Of a DNA stretch of 6,565 nucleotides, positions 1 to 6,540 are shown piece after piece. The stretch comes from Eubacterium sp. (GTDB lineage Bacteria; Bacillota; Clostridia; Lachnospirales; Lachnospiraceae), in assembly GCA_017445525.1 (NCBI GenBank), contig JAFSTZ010000051.1, positions 1 through 6,565 of the forward strand. Reading direction: 5' to 3'. Every line of letters begins with the position of its first letter. The first letter of the stretch is position 1. The notes beneath the pieces were generated by a model. That model was not told the DNA's origin. It did not search any database and saw nothing but the letters and a program-made list of their open reading frames with translations. Position numbers and translations under genes: made by a program.

Positions 1-408
1 ATAGTAGAGTCTTTCAACCTGCGCACTACCAAGATACGCAGTATAAATACAGGCGACCTGCAAAACATCTGCAACAGAAATATCGACAAGATAGTGAAGT
101 CAGGTGTTGAGGTTTATATAACACAGCCTATGCCGTATGACATTTCGGTCGGGAAAACTGCTGATCTGATAAACAGGATCTGTGCTAAGGCAGAGCAGAA
201 CGAGGAGATAGAATCATGTACATTTTTGGGGACATCAGGCCTTACGGATGCCTATGTGAATTATCTTTTAAAGGTTATCATCACCGTGCCTGAGGCGAAG
301 CTACGCACACGTCGCGCCGTCCTGGGCGCCATCCAGGAGGAGTTTAAGGCGGAGGGCATCAGCATACCTCACGAGCAGATGGAAGTACATATGCAGGCAG
401 CAGAATAG
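1..408 (+). CDS. MscS-family mechanosensitive ion channel, C-terminal part (5' end outside window)
   Basis: The frame is open from the first base, so this is the last 135 codons of a longer gene; the GTG at 94 is internal and not a likely start. The visible part matches the cytoplasmic half of small-conductance mechanosensitive channels. A beta-domain stretch (NLRTTKIRSINTGDLQNI, near codons 7-23) corresponds to the 'LRT..G....IPN' region that follows the pore helix in MscS. An alpha/beta C-terminal domain ends in EEFKAEGISIPHEQMEVHM, the MscS-type 'F...GI.IP.PQM.V' ending. Family role: a homoheptameric inner-membrane channel that opens under membrane tension to release solutes during hypo-osmotic shock. 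The membrane helices lie upstream of the window and cannot be checked. The usual 'IPN' is replaced here by 'ICN', a small divergence. No clear terminator follows the TAG stop, so some read-through into the next gene is possible. Confidence 0.82.
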   Translation: MVESFNLRTTKIRSINTGDLQNICNRNIDKIVKSGVEVYITQPMPYDISVGKTADLINRICAKAEQNEEIESCTFLGTSGLTDAYVNYLLKVIITVPEAKLRTRRAVLGAIQEEFKAEGISIPHEQMEVHMQAAE

Positions 409-462
409 TTGACAAGAGTAGCTATATGTTGCAGATAAATGCATACACATGTGATAAATGTC

Positions 463-494
463 TGCATATGAGAATATGTACATGCACATATGCA
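463..494. repeat. Inverted repeat TGCATATG / CATATGCA overlapping a promoter -35
   Basis: TGCATATG (463-470) and CATATGCA (487-494) are perfect 8-bp reverse complements, with centres 24 bp apart. The right arm overlaps the -35 hexamer and spacer of the proposed methyltransferase promoter. The interval also holds an exact tandem repeat of ATGCACAT (482-489 and 490-497) and the palindromes CACATGTG (446-453) and ATGTACAT (476-483). A further CATATGCA lies at 388-395, inside the channel gene. The placement suggests an operator, but no binding protein can be named. Simple AT-rich low complexity is the alternative. Confidence 0.5.
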
Positions 495-511
495 CATCTG
501 TACTGTATAAT
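483..511 (+). promoter_or_regulatory. Sigma-A type promoter of the DNA methyltransferase gene
   Basis: The -35 TGCACA (483-488, 4 of 6 matches to TTGACA) is followed by a 17-bp spacer and a perfect -10 TATAAT (506-511). Transcription would start near 518, giving a leader of about 18 nt before the ATG at 536. This promoter lies downstream of an earlier in-frame ATG at 458, which argues that 458 is not the start codon. Confidence 0.6.
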
Positions 512-523
512 GTTAAATTATGT

Positions 524-527
524 GGAG
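524..527 (+). promoter_or_regulatory. Ribosome binding site GGAG that decides the methyltransferase start
   Basis: GGAG lies 8 nt before the ATG at 536. No comparable site precedes the in-frame ATG at 458, and protein homology only begins after 536. Confidence 0.65.
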
Positions 528-535
528 TTATATCG

Positions 536-1660
536 ATGTCAGAAATTGCAGAAGAAACGATGTCGGAGGATCCGGCATTTCTAACAGAACAGATCATAAC
601 ATATATAGGGAATAAAAGATCTCTGCTTGACTTTATCGGGACAGCTGTAGATGTGGTAAAGGACGAGCTTGGCTTGGAGAAGCTGACGATAGCAGATGTG
701 TTTTCCGGCTCAGGTGTGGTTTCCAGATTTTTCAAAAGATATGCCCGTGAGTTGTATGTAAATGATCTTGAGGGATACTGTGAGACTATAAACAGATGCT
801 ATCTTACCGATAAAAAGGATATAGAAATAGATGGATTGGAGAAGGTATACAAAGAAATAAAGTATGAACTTGACAATAAACCCTTAAAAACCGGTTTTAT
901 ATCGGAGCTCTACAGTCCCAAAGATGATGATGATATAAAACCCGGCGAGAGAGTGTTTTTTACATCAAGGAATGCAGCCTATATCGATACCGCAAGGCAG
1001 TTTATAGAACAAGCTCCGGAAAAGTATAGAGTATATCTGCTCGCTCCTCTTATCTACGAAGCATCGGTCCATACCAATACGAGTGGAGTATTTAAAGGTT
1101 TTTATAAAAACTCTGAAACCGGAGTCGGTCAGTTCGGTGGCAACGGGAGACATGCACTTCAGAGGATCATGGCGGATATAGAACTGAAACTACCCGTGTT
1201 CAGTCGCTTCTCCTGTCCGGTACATATCTACAGAGAAGATGCGGGTCGTCTTGCAAGGAGTCTTCCGGCAGTGGATATGGCATATATCGATCCGCCTTAT
1301 AACCAGCATCCATATGGGTCGAATTACTTTATGTTAAACCTGATAAATACTTATAAAAAACCTGATAAGATCAGCAAGGTTTCCGGTATACCGTCCGGCT
1401 GGAACAAGTCGGATTATAACAGCAAAAAGACAGCAAAACAAAGCATGCGTGATCTATGTGATAACCTTGCTGCAAAGTATCTTTTGATCTCGTTCAATGA
1501 CGATGGTTTTATCTCAAGAGATGAGATGGTTGATATGCTTTTAAGTATCGGTGATGTCAGAGTATTCGACAAAGATTACAACACCTTCCGAGGTTGCAGA
1601 AATCTGAACAACAGAAGCATCCATGTAAAGGAGTTGTTGTATCTGGTACGGCGCACCTAA
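536..1660 (+). CDS. D12-class adenine-specific DNA methyltransferase (M.FokI-like)
   Basis: Predicted to transfer a methyl group from S-adenosylmethionine to N6 of adenine in a specific DNA site; the protein is cytosolic with 374 residues. Visible motifs come in alpha-group order: TYIGNKRSLLDFI (residues 22-34, the N-terminal D12 signature), DVFSGSG (54-60, SAM-binding motif I), and a central variable region with TNTSGVFKGFYK (180-191), which is typical of the M.FokI-like branch. The catalytic DPPY (252-255, motif IV) follows, inside AYIDPPYNQHPYGSNYFML. M.FokI itself is two such domains fused; this is a single-domain protein, so it would methylate one strand or a palindromic site. All motifs look intact, so it is probably active. 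The recognition sequence cannot be read from the protein. Start at 536 is chosen for its GGAG site, its position after the TATAAT, and because the extra 26 codons from 458 would be translated from the promoter. No restriction endonuclease gene follows within the window, so it may be an orphan (solitary) methylase, or its partner may lie beyond the window. Confidence 0.9.
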   Translation: MSEIAEETMSEDPAFLTEQIITYIGNKRSLLDFIGTAVDVVKDELGLEKLTIADVFSGSGVVSRFFKRYARELYVNDLEGYCETINRCYLTDKKDIEIDGLEKVYKEIKYELDNKPLKTGFISELYSPKDDDDIKPGERVFFTSRNAAYIDTARQFIEQAPEKYRVYLLAPLIYEASVHTNTSGVFKGFYKNSETGVGQFGGNGRHALQRIMADIELKLPVFSRFSCPVHIYREDAGRLARSLPAVDMAYIDPPYNQHPYGSNYFMLNLINTYKKPDKISKVSGIPSGWNKSDYNSKKTAKQSMRDLCDNLAAKYLLISFNDDGFISRDEMVDMLLSIGDVRVFDKDYNTFRGCRNLNNRSIHVKELLYLVRRT

Positions 1661-1672
1661 AACAACCGGGAA

Positions 1673-1699
1673 CTCTCGTCGTAGTTAGTGAGGCGAGGG
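1673..1699 (+). other. Stem-loop just after the methyltransferase gene
   Basis: CTCTCGTC (1673-1680) can pair with GGCGAGGG (1692-1699) through 8 pairs including two G-T wobbles, with an 11-nt loop. It is not followed by a T-run, so it is not a standard intrinsic terminator. It may protect the 3' end of the transcript or be chance. Confidence 0.3.
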
Positions 1700-1712
1700 C
1701 AGTGGCTTGAGG

Positions 1713-1735
1713 AAACGCTGATCAAGGCGTTTATT
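1713..1735 (+). terminator. Weak candidate intrinsic terminator of the methyltransferase gene
   Basis: AAACGC (1713-1718) pairs perfectly with GCGTTT (1727-1732), extended by a T-G wobble, around a 6-nt loop. It runs into TTTATT. The stem is short and the T-run is imperfect. Position, before the next promoter, is the main support. Confidence 0.35.
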
Positions 1736-1772
1736 CGTATGAAAACAGGTATAAACACGAGCTGTCTGCAAC

Positions 1773-1801
1773 TTGACATGTGACATTAATTATGGTATAG
1801 T
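1773..1801 (+). promoter_or_regulatory. Strong extended -10 promoter of the sensor kinase gene
   Basis: A perfect TTGACA (1773-1778) is followed by a 17-bp spacer and TATAGT (1796-1801), preceded by TGG (1793-1795), an extended -10 element. Transcription should start near 1808, leaving a leader of about 92 nt. The same design recurs at 6512-6540. Confidence 0.8.
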
Positions 1802-1830
1802 TTACGTACTTGTACAGCGATTCTTACGTA
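1802..1830 (+). repeat. Direct repeat of TTACGTA at the transcription start region
   Basis: TTACGTA occurs at 1802-1808 and 1824-1830, 22 bp apart or about two helical turns, each containing the palindrome TACGTA. The first copy touches the -10 element and the expected start site. This could be a regulator site, but two 7-mers in AT-rich DNA may also arise by chance. Confidence 0.25.
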
Positions 1831-1883
1831 TCTTTACCGTTGTAGTTTTATTTATATTTTATAGATATTGCTGTAGCTGCGGG

Positions 1884-1890
1884 AAGGGGG
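1884..1890 (+). promoter_or_regulatory. Ribosome binding site AAGGGGG that decides the kinase start
   Basis: AAGGGGG touches the ATG at 1891 with no spacing, but lies 9 nt before the in-frame ATG at 1900. A ribosome would therefore use 1900, making the protein three residues shorter than the longest open frame. Confidence 0.7.
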
Positions 1891-1899
1891 ATGATCAAT

Positions 1900-4800
1900 A
1901 TGAATGAACTCGTGTTGGAGATATCCTCCTTTGCAATATCTTTGTTTTGTCTCATTGACTGTTTCAGAAGTAAAAAAGAATTATATCTTCCGTTACCGCA
2001 TGGTATTATTAATCGTCTTAAGAACCAGCATTTTATATATCTTGTGATGCTTGTCATCCTGATGTTATCGGCGGGTGTGGATACACTTAATTATTCCATG
2101 CAGAACGATTATATCGGGCGATCAACATTTATTTGTGTCATCACTTATCTGGCTTATTTCTTTTTGCATTCATTTCTTCCGTTGTTATTTGCCTTATATC
2201 TCATGAATATCACAGGTGCCGCGCAAAAGGCCGGCAAGCCTTTTTATATCGTATTTATGACTCCGCTGTTCATCAGTGAACTTTTGGTTATCTCAAGTCC
2301 TATTACAAAGCTTGTATTCTATTTTGATGATAAAGGAGTATATCACAGAGGCAGTCTGATGTCGGTCATTTATATAGTAGCCGGCATATATATCGGGGCA
2401 GCGGTTTTGTTCTTTATCATTCATAGGACGCTGCTTTCCAGGCTGAACAGGGCGACTGTCATCATAGTTCTTTTCATTGCCGCTTCAGGCATGATAGTCC
2501 AGGGTATCTTTTCCATAAATATCGAGTTGTTTTTTGAGAGCACGGGATTGTTGCTCTTTTTGTTGCTTTTGGAGGAGGGAGACGCACGGGAAAAAAGAGG
2601 TAAGCTCAGTCGTATCAGCAAAAGTTTTGTTGCAGTTATCTCACTGATTTTTATGATGGTCATATCGATAAATATTACGCTGATCTTTCAGGTTGGAGCC
2701 GGCCAGACAGAGAAGATAGGGGAGATACAGTTATCCAACATAAAGGGAGATCTGCAGCAAAACATATCTGAGGATGAAAGCTCACTGTTGCATTTTTCTA
2801 TGGGACTTGAGCAGATGATAAACAGTAAAGCCGGTACAGAGAAGCTGGAAAAGTATATCAAAGAACAGAAGGATTACTATGAGGGATTTAGTGGAGGTAA
2901 CTGCTTCAGCGTCTATGCTGTTTCACCCAGGTGGACGCTAAAGCCGGATTCTGAAGTGCCTGAGGATATCGATCCTCTTAAGAGCCCCTGGTACACAGGG
3001 GCTAAGCAAAATCCGGGTGAGATTTGTATCACCGATCCCTATGTTGATTCGGATACCGGCAATCTGTGTCTCACATTCTCGTATTGCCTTGCAGACGGAA
3101 AGACAGTTGCAGGGATGGATTATGCACTTGACGGGATCCAGGATACTATAGAGAGCATGAGTACGGAAGTGGATCAGTTTGCCATGATAGTCACTGATTC
3201 CGGTATGATAGTAGGTTGCTCCGAGAATGATTGCAGAGGCAAATCTCTGGCTGTTGAGCATCCTGATTACAGTGAGGTATATTATCGTGTAAAGGCGTCA
3301 AAGGAGCACAAAAGTTTTCATGCCAATATAGATGACTCGGGCAAGATCATCTTTTCAAGTGAAACAGACAACGGATGGCAACTCATACTTGCCGTAGATG
3401 ACAATATCTTTTATGCCGAGACTATCAATCAGATGATACTTCTCGGGGCTATCGACTTTATGATGATAGCTGTTATCATAGCTTTTTATCTTTTGAGTGT
3501 AAATAACAGGGACAAGGCGGTGAACGCTTTGAACTCCGCGGAGACTCTCATCGCCGGCATATCGGGAGATATCAGGGTTCCGTTGCAGGATATCATGACT
3601 ATCAGTGAGAGCACTCTCGGGCTTGATTACCAGGCACAGGAGCTCGCACTGTTAGGTGTACATGAGGCCGGAGAGAGATTGCAGGAGCAGCTTGACGATC
3701 TGTTTTCTTATTCAAATATCACCAAAGAAAAACTAAAAAAACAACAGGAATCAGATGCGGAAAAAAGGAGAGAGCGTGACAGATCCGCAGTTTCCAGCAG
3801 GCGTACCAGAAACGGTATAACAGGTATACTTATCGCAACTTTATTGACCGGTCTTGTGCTGTGTCTGGTAGTTGCAAACAGGTGGGGTAAGGAGAAGATC
3901 AGCAGAGATGCGGACAACTACAGCAACGAGGTCACAGTCTGGATGGAGCAGAAACAGAGTCTGCTCAGCATGTGGGCGGAGGTGATCTCGGTTGATTCAA
4001 AGCGTATGGACAGTTATCCTGCCCTTGTGAAGTGGTTGAACGACATAGTAAAGGAGTACGATGAGATAACTTTTGCATACGTGGCCAACCCTGCAAACAA
4101 AAAGCATCCTATCATACTGAATAACGGCTATGTACCCGGTTCAGATTATAAGGTAGAGGAACGCCAATGGTATATAGAAGCCAAGTCATCTGAGGACGGG
4201 CACAGTATATCACCGCCTTATTATGATGATCAGACCGGTCTGTATTGCATCACATTTTCCAGATGTATATATTCCAAAAAGGGTGACTTTATCGGGGTGC
4301 TGGCCATAGACTGTCTTCTCGATAACCTGATAGGCATACTGGATGACAGCTACTCTGATGACGGCTATGCATTTATGGCGGATCCGGATGGTGTGATCAT
4401 CAACCATCCGAACAAGGAGTATGAGATCAGCAGTGAAAACAGTGTAAGTATAGAGGATACCGAGTATGCCGGTTTGTTCCATAACGGTGACAAGTTTGGC
4501 ATGTGGGATTATGACGGGAGACTTGTTGCGGGACATTCAGTGAAGAATGAGTTATCAGGCTTAACTGTCTTGGTTGCAGAGAGTTGGTGGAGTATTTATG
4601 GAGTTATACTTGTTGTATCATTTATATTCCTGATTATGATCATAGTATCGATAGTCGGTGTGGTAGGTATGATCAACCGCTTTATCAAATGGCAGACAGA
4701 TGCTGCGGAGCAGTTGATCATAGCAGCGGACAAGGCCGATGCGGCGGCCAGGGCGAAGTCAACATTTTTAGCGCAGATGTCACACGAGATACGCACTCCT

Positions 4801-6456
4801 ATAAATGCTGTCCTCGGGATGAACGAGATGATACTCAGAGAGTCTACGGAGAGCAAGATCCTCGGATATGCTGACAATATCCGGATATCCGGTAAAAATC
4901 TTCTGAGCCTGATCAACAGTATTCTTGATTATTCCAAGATCGAGGAGGGCAAGATGGAGATCGTTCCCGTGCGATATGAGACAGTTTCTCTTATTAAAAA
5001 TATTGAGACTTCCGTTATACAGAGAGCCGAGTCCAAGGGACTTGTCTTTGAAACGCACGTTGCATCGGAACTTCCCAGGGTACTGTACGGTGATGATATG
5101 TGCATAGCTCGTGTTGCTGTAAATCTCTTAACAAATGCCGTGAAGTACACCGAAGAAGGACGTGTGGATCTGTATTTTGATTGGGTAAAAAAGCCAAATG
5201 GAACATACAGATTGAAGATCACGGTTAAGGATACGGGTATCGGTATCAAGGAGGAAGATCAGGAGAAACTCTTTGATTCATTTACCAGGCTGGACGAGAT
5301 GAGAAATCACAGCATAGAGGGAACCGGGCTGGGTATGGCTATAGTCAACAGTCTGTTGGGATTGATGGATGGAACCTTGGAGGTGCACAGTGTATACGGT
5401 GAGGGATCGACGTTCTCTTTTGAGGTTGAGCAGAATATCATTGATAATAACGGTATAGGTGACTATGCTGATTTGATCGCCAGGGAGCAGGAGGACGAGA
5501 ACAACGATAAACAGTTCTATACATATGGAGTAAAGCTACTTATAGTTGATGACAACGACATGAATCTGAAGGTTGCGGTAAATCTGCTGAATCTAATCGG
5601 TATTACTCCGGATCAGGCATCTTCAGGTCAGATGGCGATCGAGCTAATGGAGAAAAATACTTATGACATCATTATGCTTGATCATATGATGCCGGGTATG
5701 GATGGCATAGATACTCTCCAGGAGGCAAAGGAACGTAAGCTGATAGCTGACGGATGTGTGGTTATAGTTTTGACTGCAAACGCAGTTACAGGAGCAAAAG
5801 AAGAGTACATAAAGGCGGGATTTGATGACTATCTGACCAAACCGCTTGAGATGGGTGCTCTTGAGCAAGCGCTTAAGAAATATCTACCGCCTGAAAAGAT
5901 CGAGTATAGAGATATCGATATCAGTAAAAAGTCGATCGAAGATTCATCAGCCGGTGCCGACGCCGACGATGATTACATGGAGTTCATGCCGGGAGAGTAT
6001 GATACTGTTTCAATCGAAGATAACTCTGAACTGTTTTCAGAACTGGATGATAAAGGCATAGATACAAGGACTGCTCTCAGCTACTTCGGTGGCGATGAGA
6101 AGTTTTATAAAGAAACCCTTGCAACATTTTATGCTACTGCAGTATCGAGGACAGATGAACTGACAGAAGAGCTTGACAAGAGAGATATGAAAGGCTACGC
6201 TGTTAACGTTCATGCGTTGAAGAGCAACGCTAAAACACTTGGAGCCAATTCACTTTTTGAGATTGCGCTCTCGCTTGAAAAGGCTGCCAAAAGCGGAGAT
6301 GATGAGACAGTTAAGAACGATCATCCTGCGCTTATTCAAGAGGTGGAAAATGTAGTTTCTATCATCGGAGATACACCGCTGGCAGATATGGATGTTTCGG
6401 CTGTTTTATCTGCGGATGCATCCAACGACGAAGTGATAGAGTTTATACCGGAGTGA
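1900..6456 (+). CDS. Giant membrane hybrid sensor histidine kinase: 7TM, two dCache domains, one vestigial and one intact kinase core, REC and HPt
   Basis: A 1518-residue sensor that should bind external ligands and start a His-Asp-His phosphorelay. Order: seven TM helices (about 4-21, 44-62, 77-104, 114-134, 152-175, 185-206, 208-225); TM8 (244-265); extracytoplasmic dCache-1 (266-508, SPWY 362-365, DPY 379-381); TM9 (510-534); degenerate DHp with Gly for His (548-611); charged linker; TM10 (639-660); dCache-2 (661-898, RQWY 755-758, PPY 772-774, D804); TM11 (899-925); intact DHp (SHEIRTP, H962). The HATPase follows with N1079, DTGIGI 1111-1116 and GTGLG 1141-1145. REC has D1217/D1218, phospho-acceptor D1261, T1292 and K1314. 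HPt has H1438 in VHALKSNAKTLGA. Positive-inside charge fits an outside N-terminus and both dCache domains outside. All catalytic residues of the C-terminal core are present, so it is probably active; the first core cannot be. The last HPt would phosphorylate a separate regulator, absent here. It has its own promoter. Ordinary hybrid kinases have one sensor and one DHp; the doubling is unusual. Ligand and output are unknown. Confidence 0.92.
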   Translation: MNELVLEISSFAISLFCLIDCFRSKKELYLPLPHGIINRLKNQHFIYLVMLVILMLSAGVDTLNYSMQNDYIGRSTFICVITYLAYFFLHSFLPLLFALYLMNITGAAQKAGKPFYIVFMTPLFISELLVISSPITKLVFYFDDKGVYHRGSLMSVIYIVAGIYIGAAVLFFIIHRTLLSRLNRATVIIVLFIAASGMIVQGIFSINIELFFESTGLLLFLLLLEEGDAREKRGKLSRISKSFVAVISLIFMMVISINITLIFQVGAGQTEKIGEIQLSNIKGDLQQNISEDESSLLHFSMGLEQMINSKAGTEKLEKYIKEQKDYYEGFSGGNCFSVYAVSPRWTLKPDSEVPEDIDPLKSPWYTGAKQNPGEICITDPYVDSDTGNLCLTFSYCLADGKTVAGMDYALDGIQDTIESMSTEVDQFAMIVTDSGMIVGCSENDCRGKSLAVEHPDYSEVYYRVKASKEHKSFHANIDDSGKIIFSSETDNGWQLILAVDDNIFYAETINQMILLGAIDFMMIAVIIAFYLLSVNNRDKAVNALNSAETLIAGISGDIRVPLQDIMTISESTLGLDYQAQELALLGVHEAGERLQEQLDDLFSYSNITKEKLKKQQESDAEKRRERDRSAVSSRRTRNGITGILIATLLTGLVLCLVVANRWGKEKISRDADNYSNEVTVWMEQKQSLLSMWAEVISVDSKRMDSYPALVKWLNDIVKEYDEITFAYVANPANKKHPIILNNGYVPGSDYKVEERQWYIEAKSSEDGHSISPPYYDDQTGLYCITFSRCIYSKKGDFIGVLAIDCLLDNLIGILDDSYSDDGYAFMADPDGVIINHPNKEYEISSENSVSIEDTEYAGLFHNGDKFGMWDYDGRLVAGHSVKNELSGLTVLVAESWWSIYGVILVVSFIFLIMIIVSIVGVVGMINRFIKWQTDAAEQLIIAADKADAAARAKSTFLAQMSHEIRTPINAVLGMNEMILRESTESKILGYADNIRISGKNLLSLINSILDYSKIEEGKMEIVPVRYETVSLIKNIETSVIQRAESKGLVFETHVASELPRVLYGDDMCIARVAVNLLTNAVKYTEEGRVDLYFDWVKKPNGTYRLKITVKDTGIGIKEEDQEKLFDSFTRLDEMRNHSIEGTGLGMAIVNSLLGLMDGTLEVHSVYGEGSTFSFEVEQNIIDNNGIGDYADLIAREQEDENNDKQFYTYGVKLLIVDDNDMNLKVAVNLLNLIGITPDQASSGQMAIELMEKNTYDIIMLDHMMPGMDGIDTLQEAKERKLIADGCVVIVLTANAVTGAKEEYIKAGFDDYLTKPLEMGALEQALKKYLPPEKIEYRDIDISKKSIEDSSAGADADDDYMEFMPGEYDTVSIEDNSELFSELDDKGIDTRTALSYFGGDEKFYKETLATFYATAVSRTDELTEELDKRDMKGYAVNVHALKSNAKTLGANSLFEIALSLEKAAKSGDDETVKNDHPALIQEVENVVSIIGDTPLADMDVSAVLSADASNDEVIEFIPE
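3541..3732 (+). other. Vestigial DHp (HisKA-like) segment inside the kinase gene
   Basis: Residues 548-611 align by eye with the intact DHp of the same protein: LIAGISGDIRVPLQDIM against FLAQMSHEIRTPINAVL, and LQEQLDDLFSYSNITKEKL against LLSLINSILDYSKIEEGKM. The gap between the two motifs differs by a single residue (50 against 51 from the Ser to the Tyr). The phospho-acceptor His (H962 in the intact copy) is Gly556, coded by GGA at 3565-3567, and the following Glu is Asp. No HATPase follows; after a charged linker the chain goes straight into TM10. It could still form the DHp four-helix dimer and pass a signal from the first sensor to the second. Confidence 0.7.
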
Positions 6457-6497
6457 GTCTGATGAGTGATGGTCGACAGGATACTCCGATGATTTTT
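6449..6497 (+). terminator. Candidate intrinsic terminator overlapping the kinase stop codon
   Basis: CGGAGT (6449-6454) is a perfect reverse complement of ACTCCG (6483-6488). Inside, TCTG (6458-6461) can pair with CAGG (6477-6480), closing a 15-nt loop. TTTTT follows at 6493-6497, four bases after the stem. The interrupted stem and delayed T-run make it a weak call. Confidence 0.35.
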
Positions 6498-6511
6498 GAC
6501 AACAAATTGTT

Positions 6512-6540
6512 TTGACATGAGTGAGTGAATGTGGTATACT
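6512..6540 (+). promoter_or_regulatory. Strong extended -10 promoter reading out of the window
   Basis: A perfect TTGACA (6512-6517), 17-bp spacer and TATACT (6535-6540) with TGG before it (6532-6534). A second TTGACA lies 16 bp upstream (6496-6501), and between them is the small inverted repeat AACAA-A-TTGTT (6501-6511). The gene it drives begins beyond the window, so the kinase is probably the last gene of its transcript. Confidence 0.75.

Noticed and set aside
409..439. Perfect TTGACA (409-414) right after the channel stop codon as an alternative promoter
   Set aside because: The best downstream -10 (GATAAA, 434-439) is weak and 19 bp away; the 483-511 promoter is much better.
458..535. 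In-frame 26-codon N-terminal extension of the methyltransferase from the ATG at 458
   Set aside because: It lies across the promoter (-35, -10 and start site), has no ribosome site, and is composed of the CATATG-type repeats; the protein family match begins after 536.
301..735. Minus-strand open frame of 144 codons across the channel end and methyltransferase start
   Set aside because: It overlaps two supported plus-strand genes, has no domain that I recognise, and its sequence mirrors the repeat-rich intergenic region.
1739..1783. Small reading frame of 14 codons (MKTGINTSCLQLDM) before the kinase promoter
   Set aside because: It is very short, ends inside the promoter, has only a weak AAGG upstream, and shows no sign of a known leader peptide or toxin.
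3708..3840. Possible gene fusion error or frameshift joining two separate kinase genes between the vestigial DHp and TM10
   Set aside because: The frame runs through without a break, with a normal charged linker and no internal start signal or promoter seen; a real single protein is simpler, although a sequencing-independent check of length in homologues would settle it.
4584..5107. Plus and minus strand open frames inside the kinase core region
   Set aside because: They are out-of-frame shadows of the DHp and HATPase coding sequence, which has clear motifs in the main frame.
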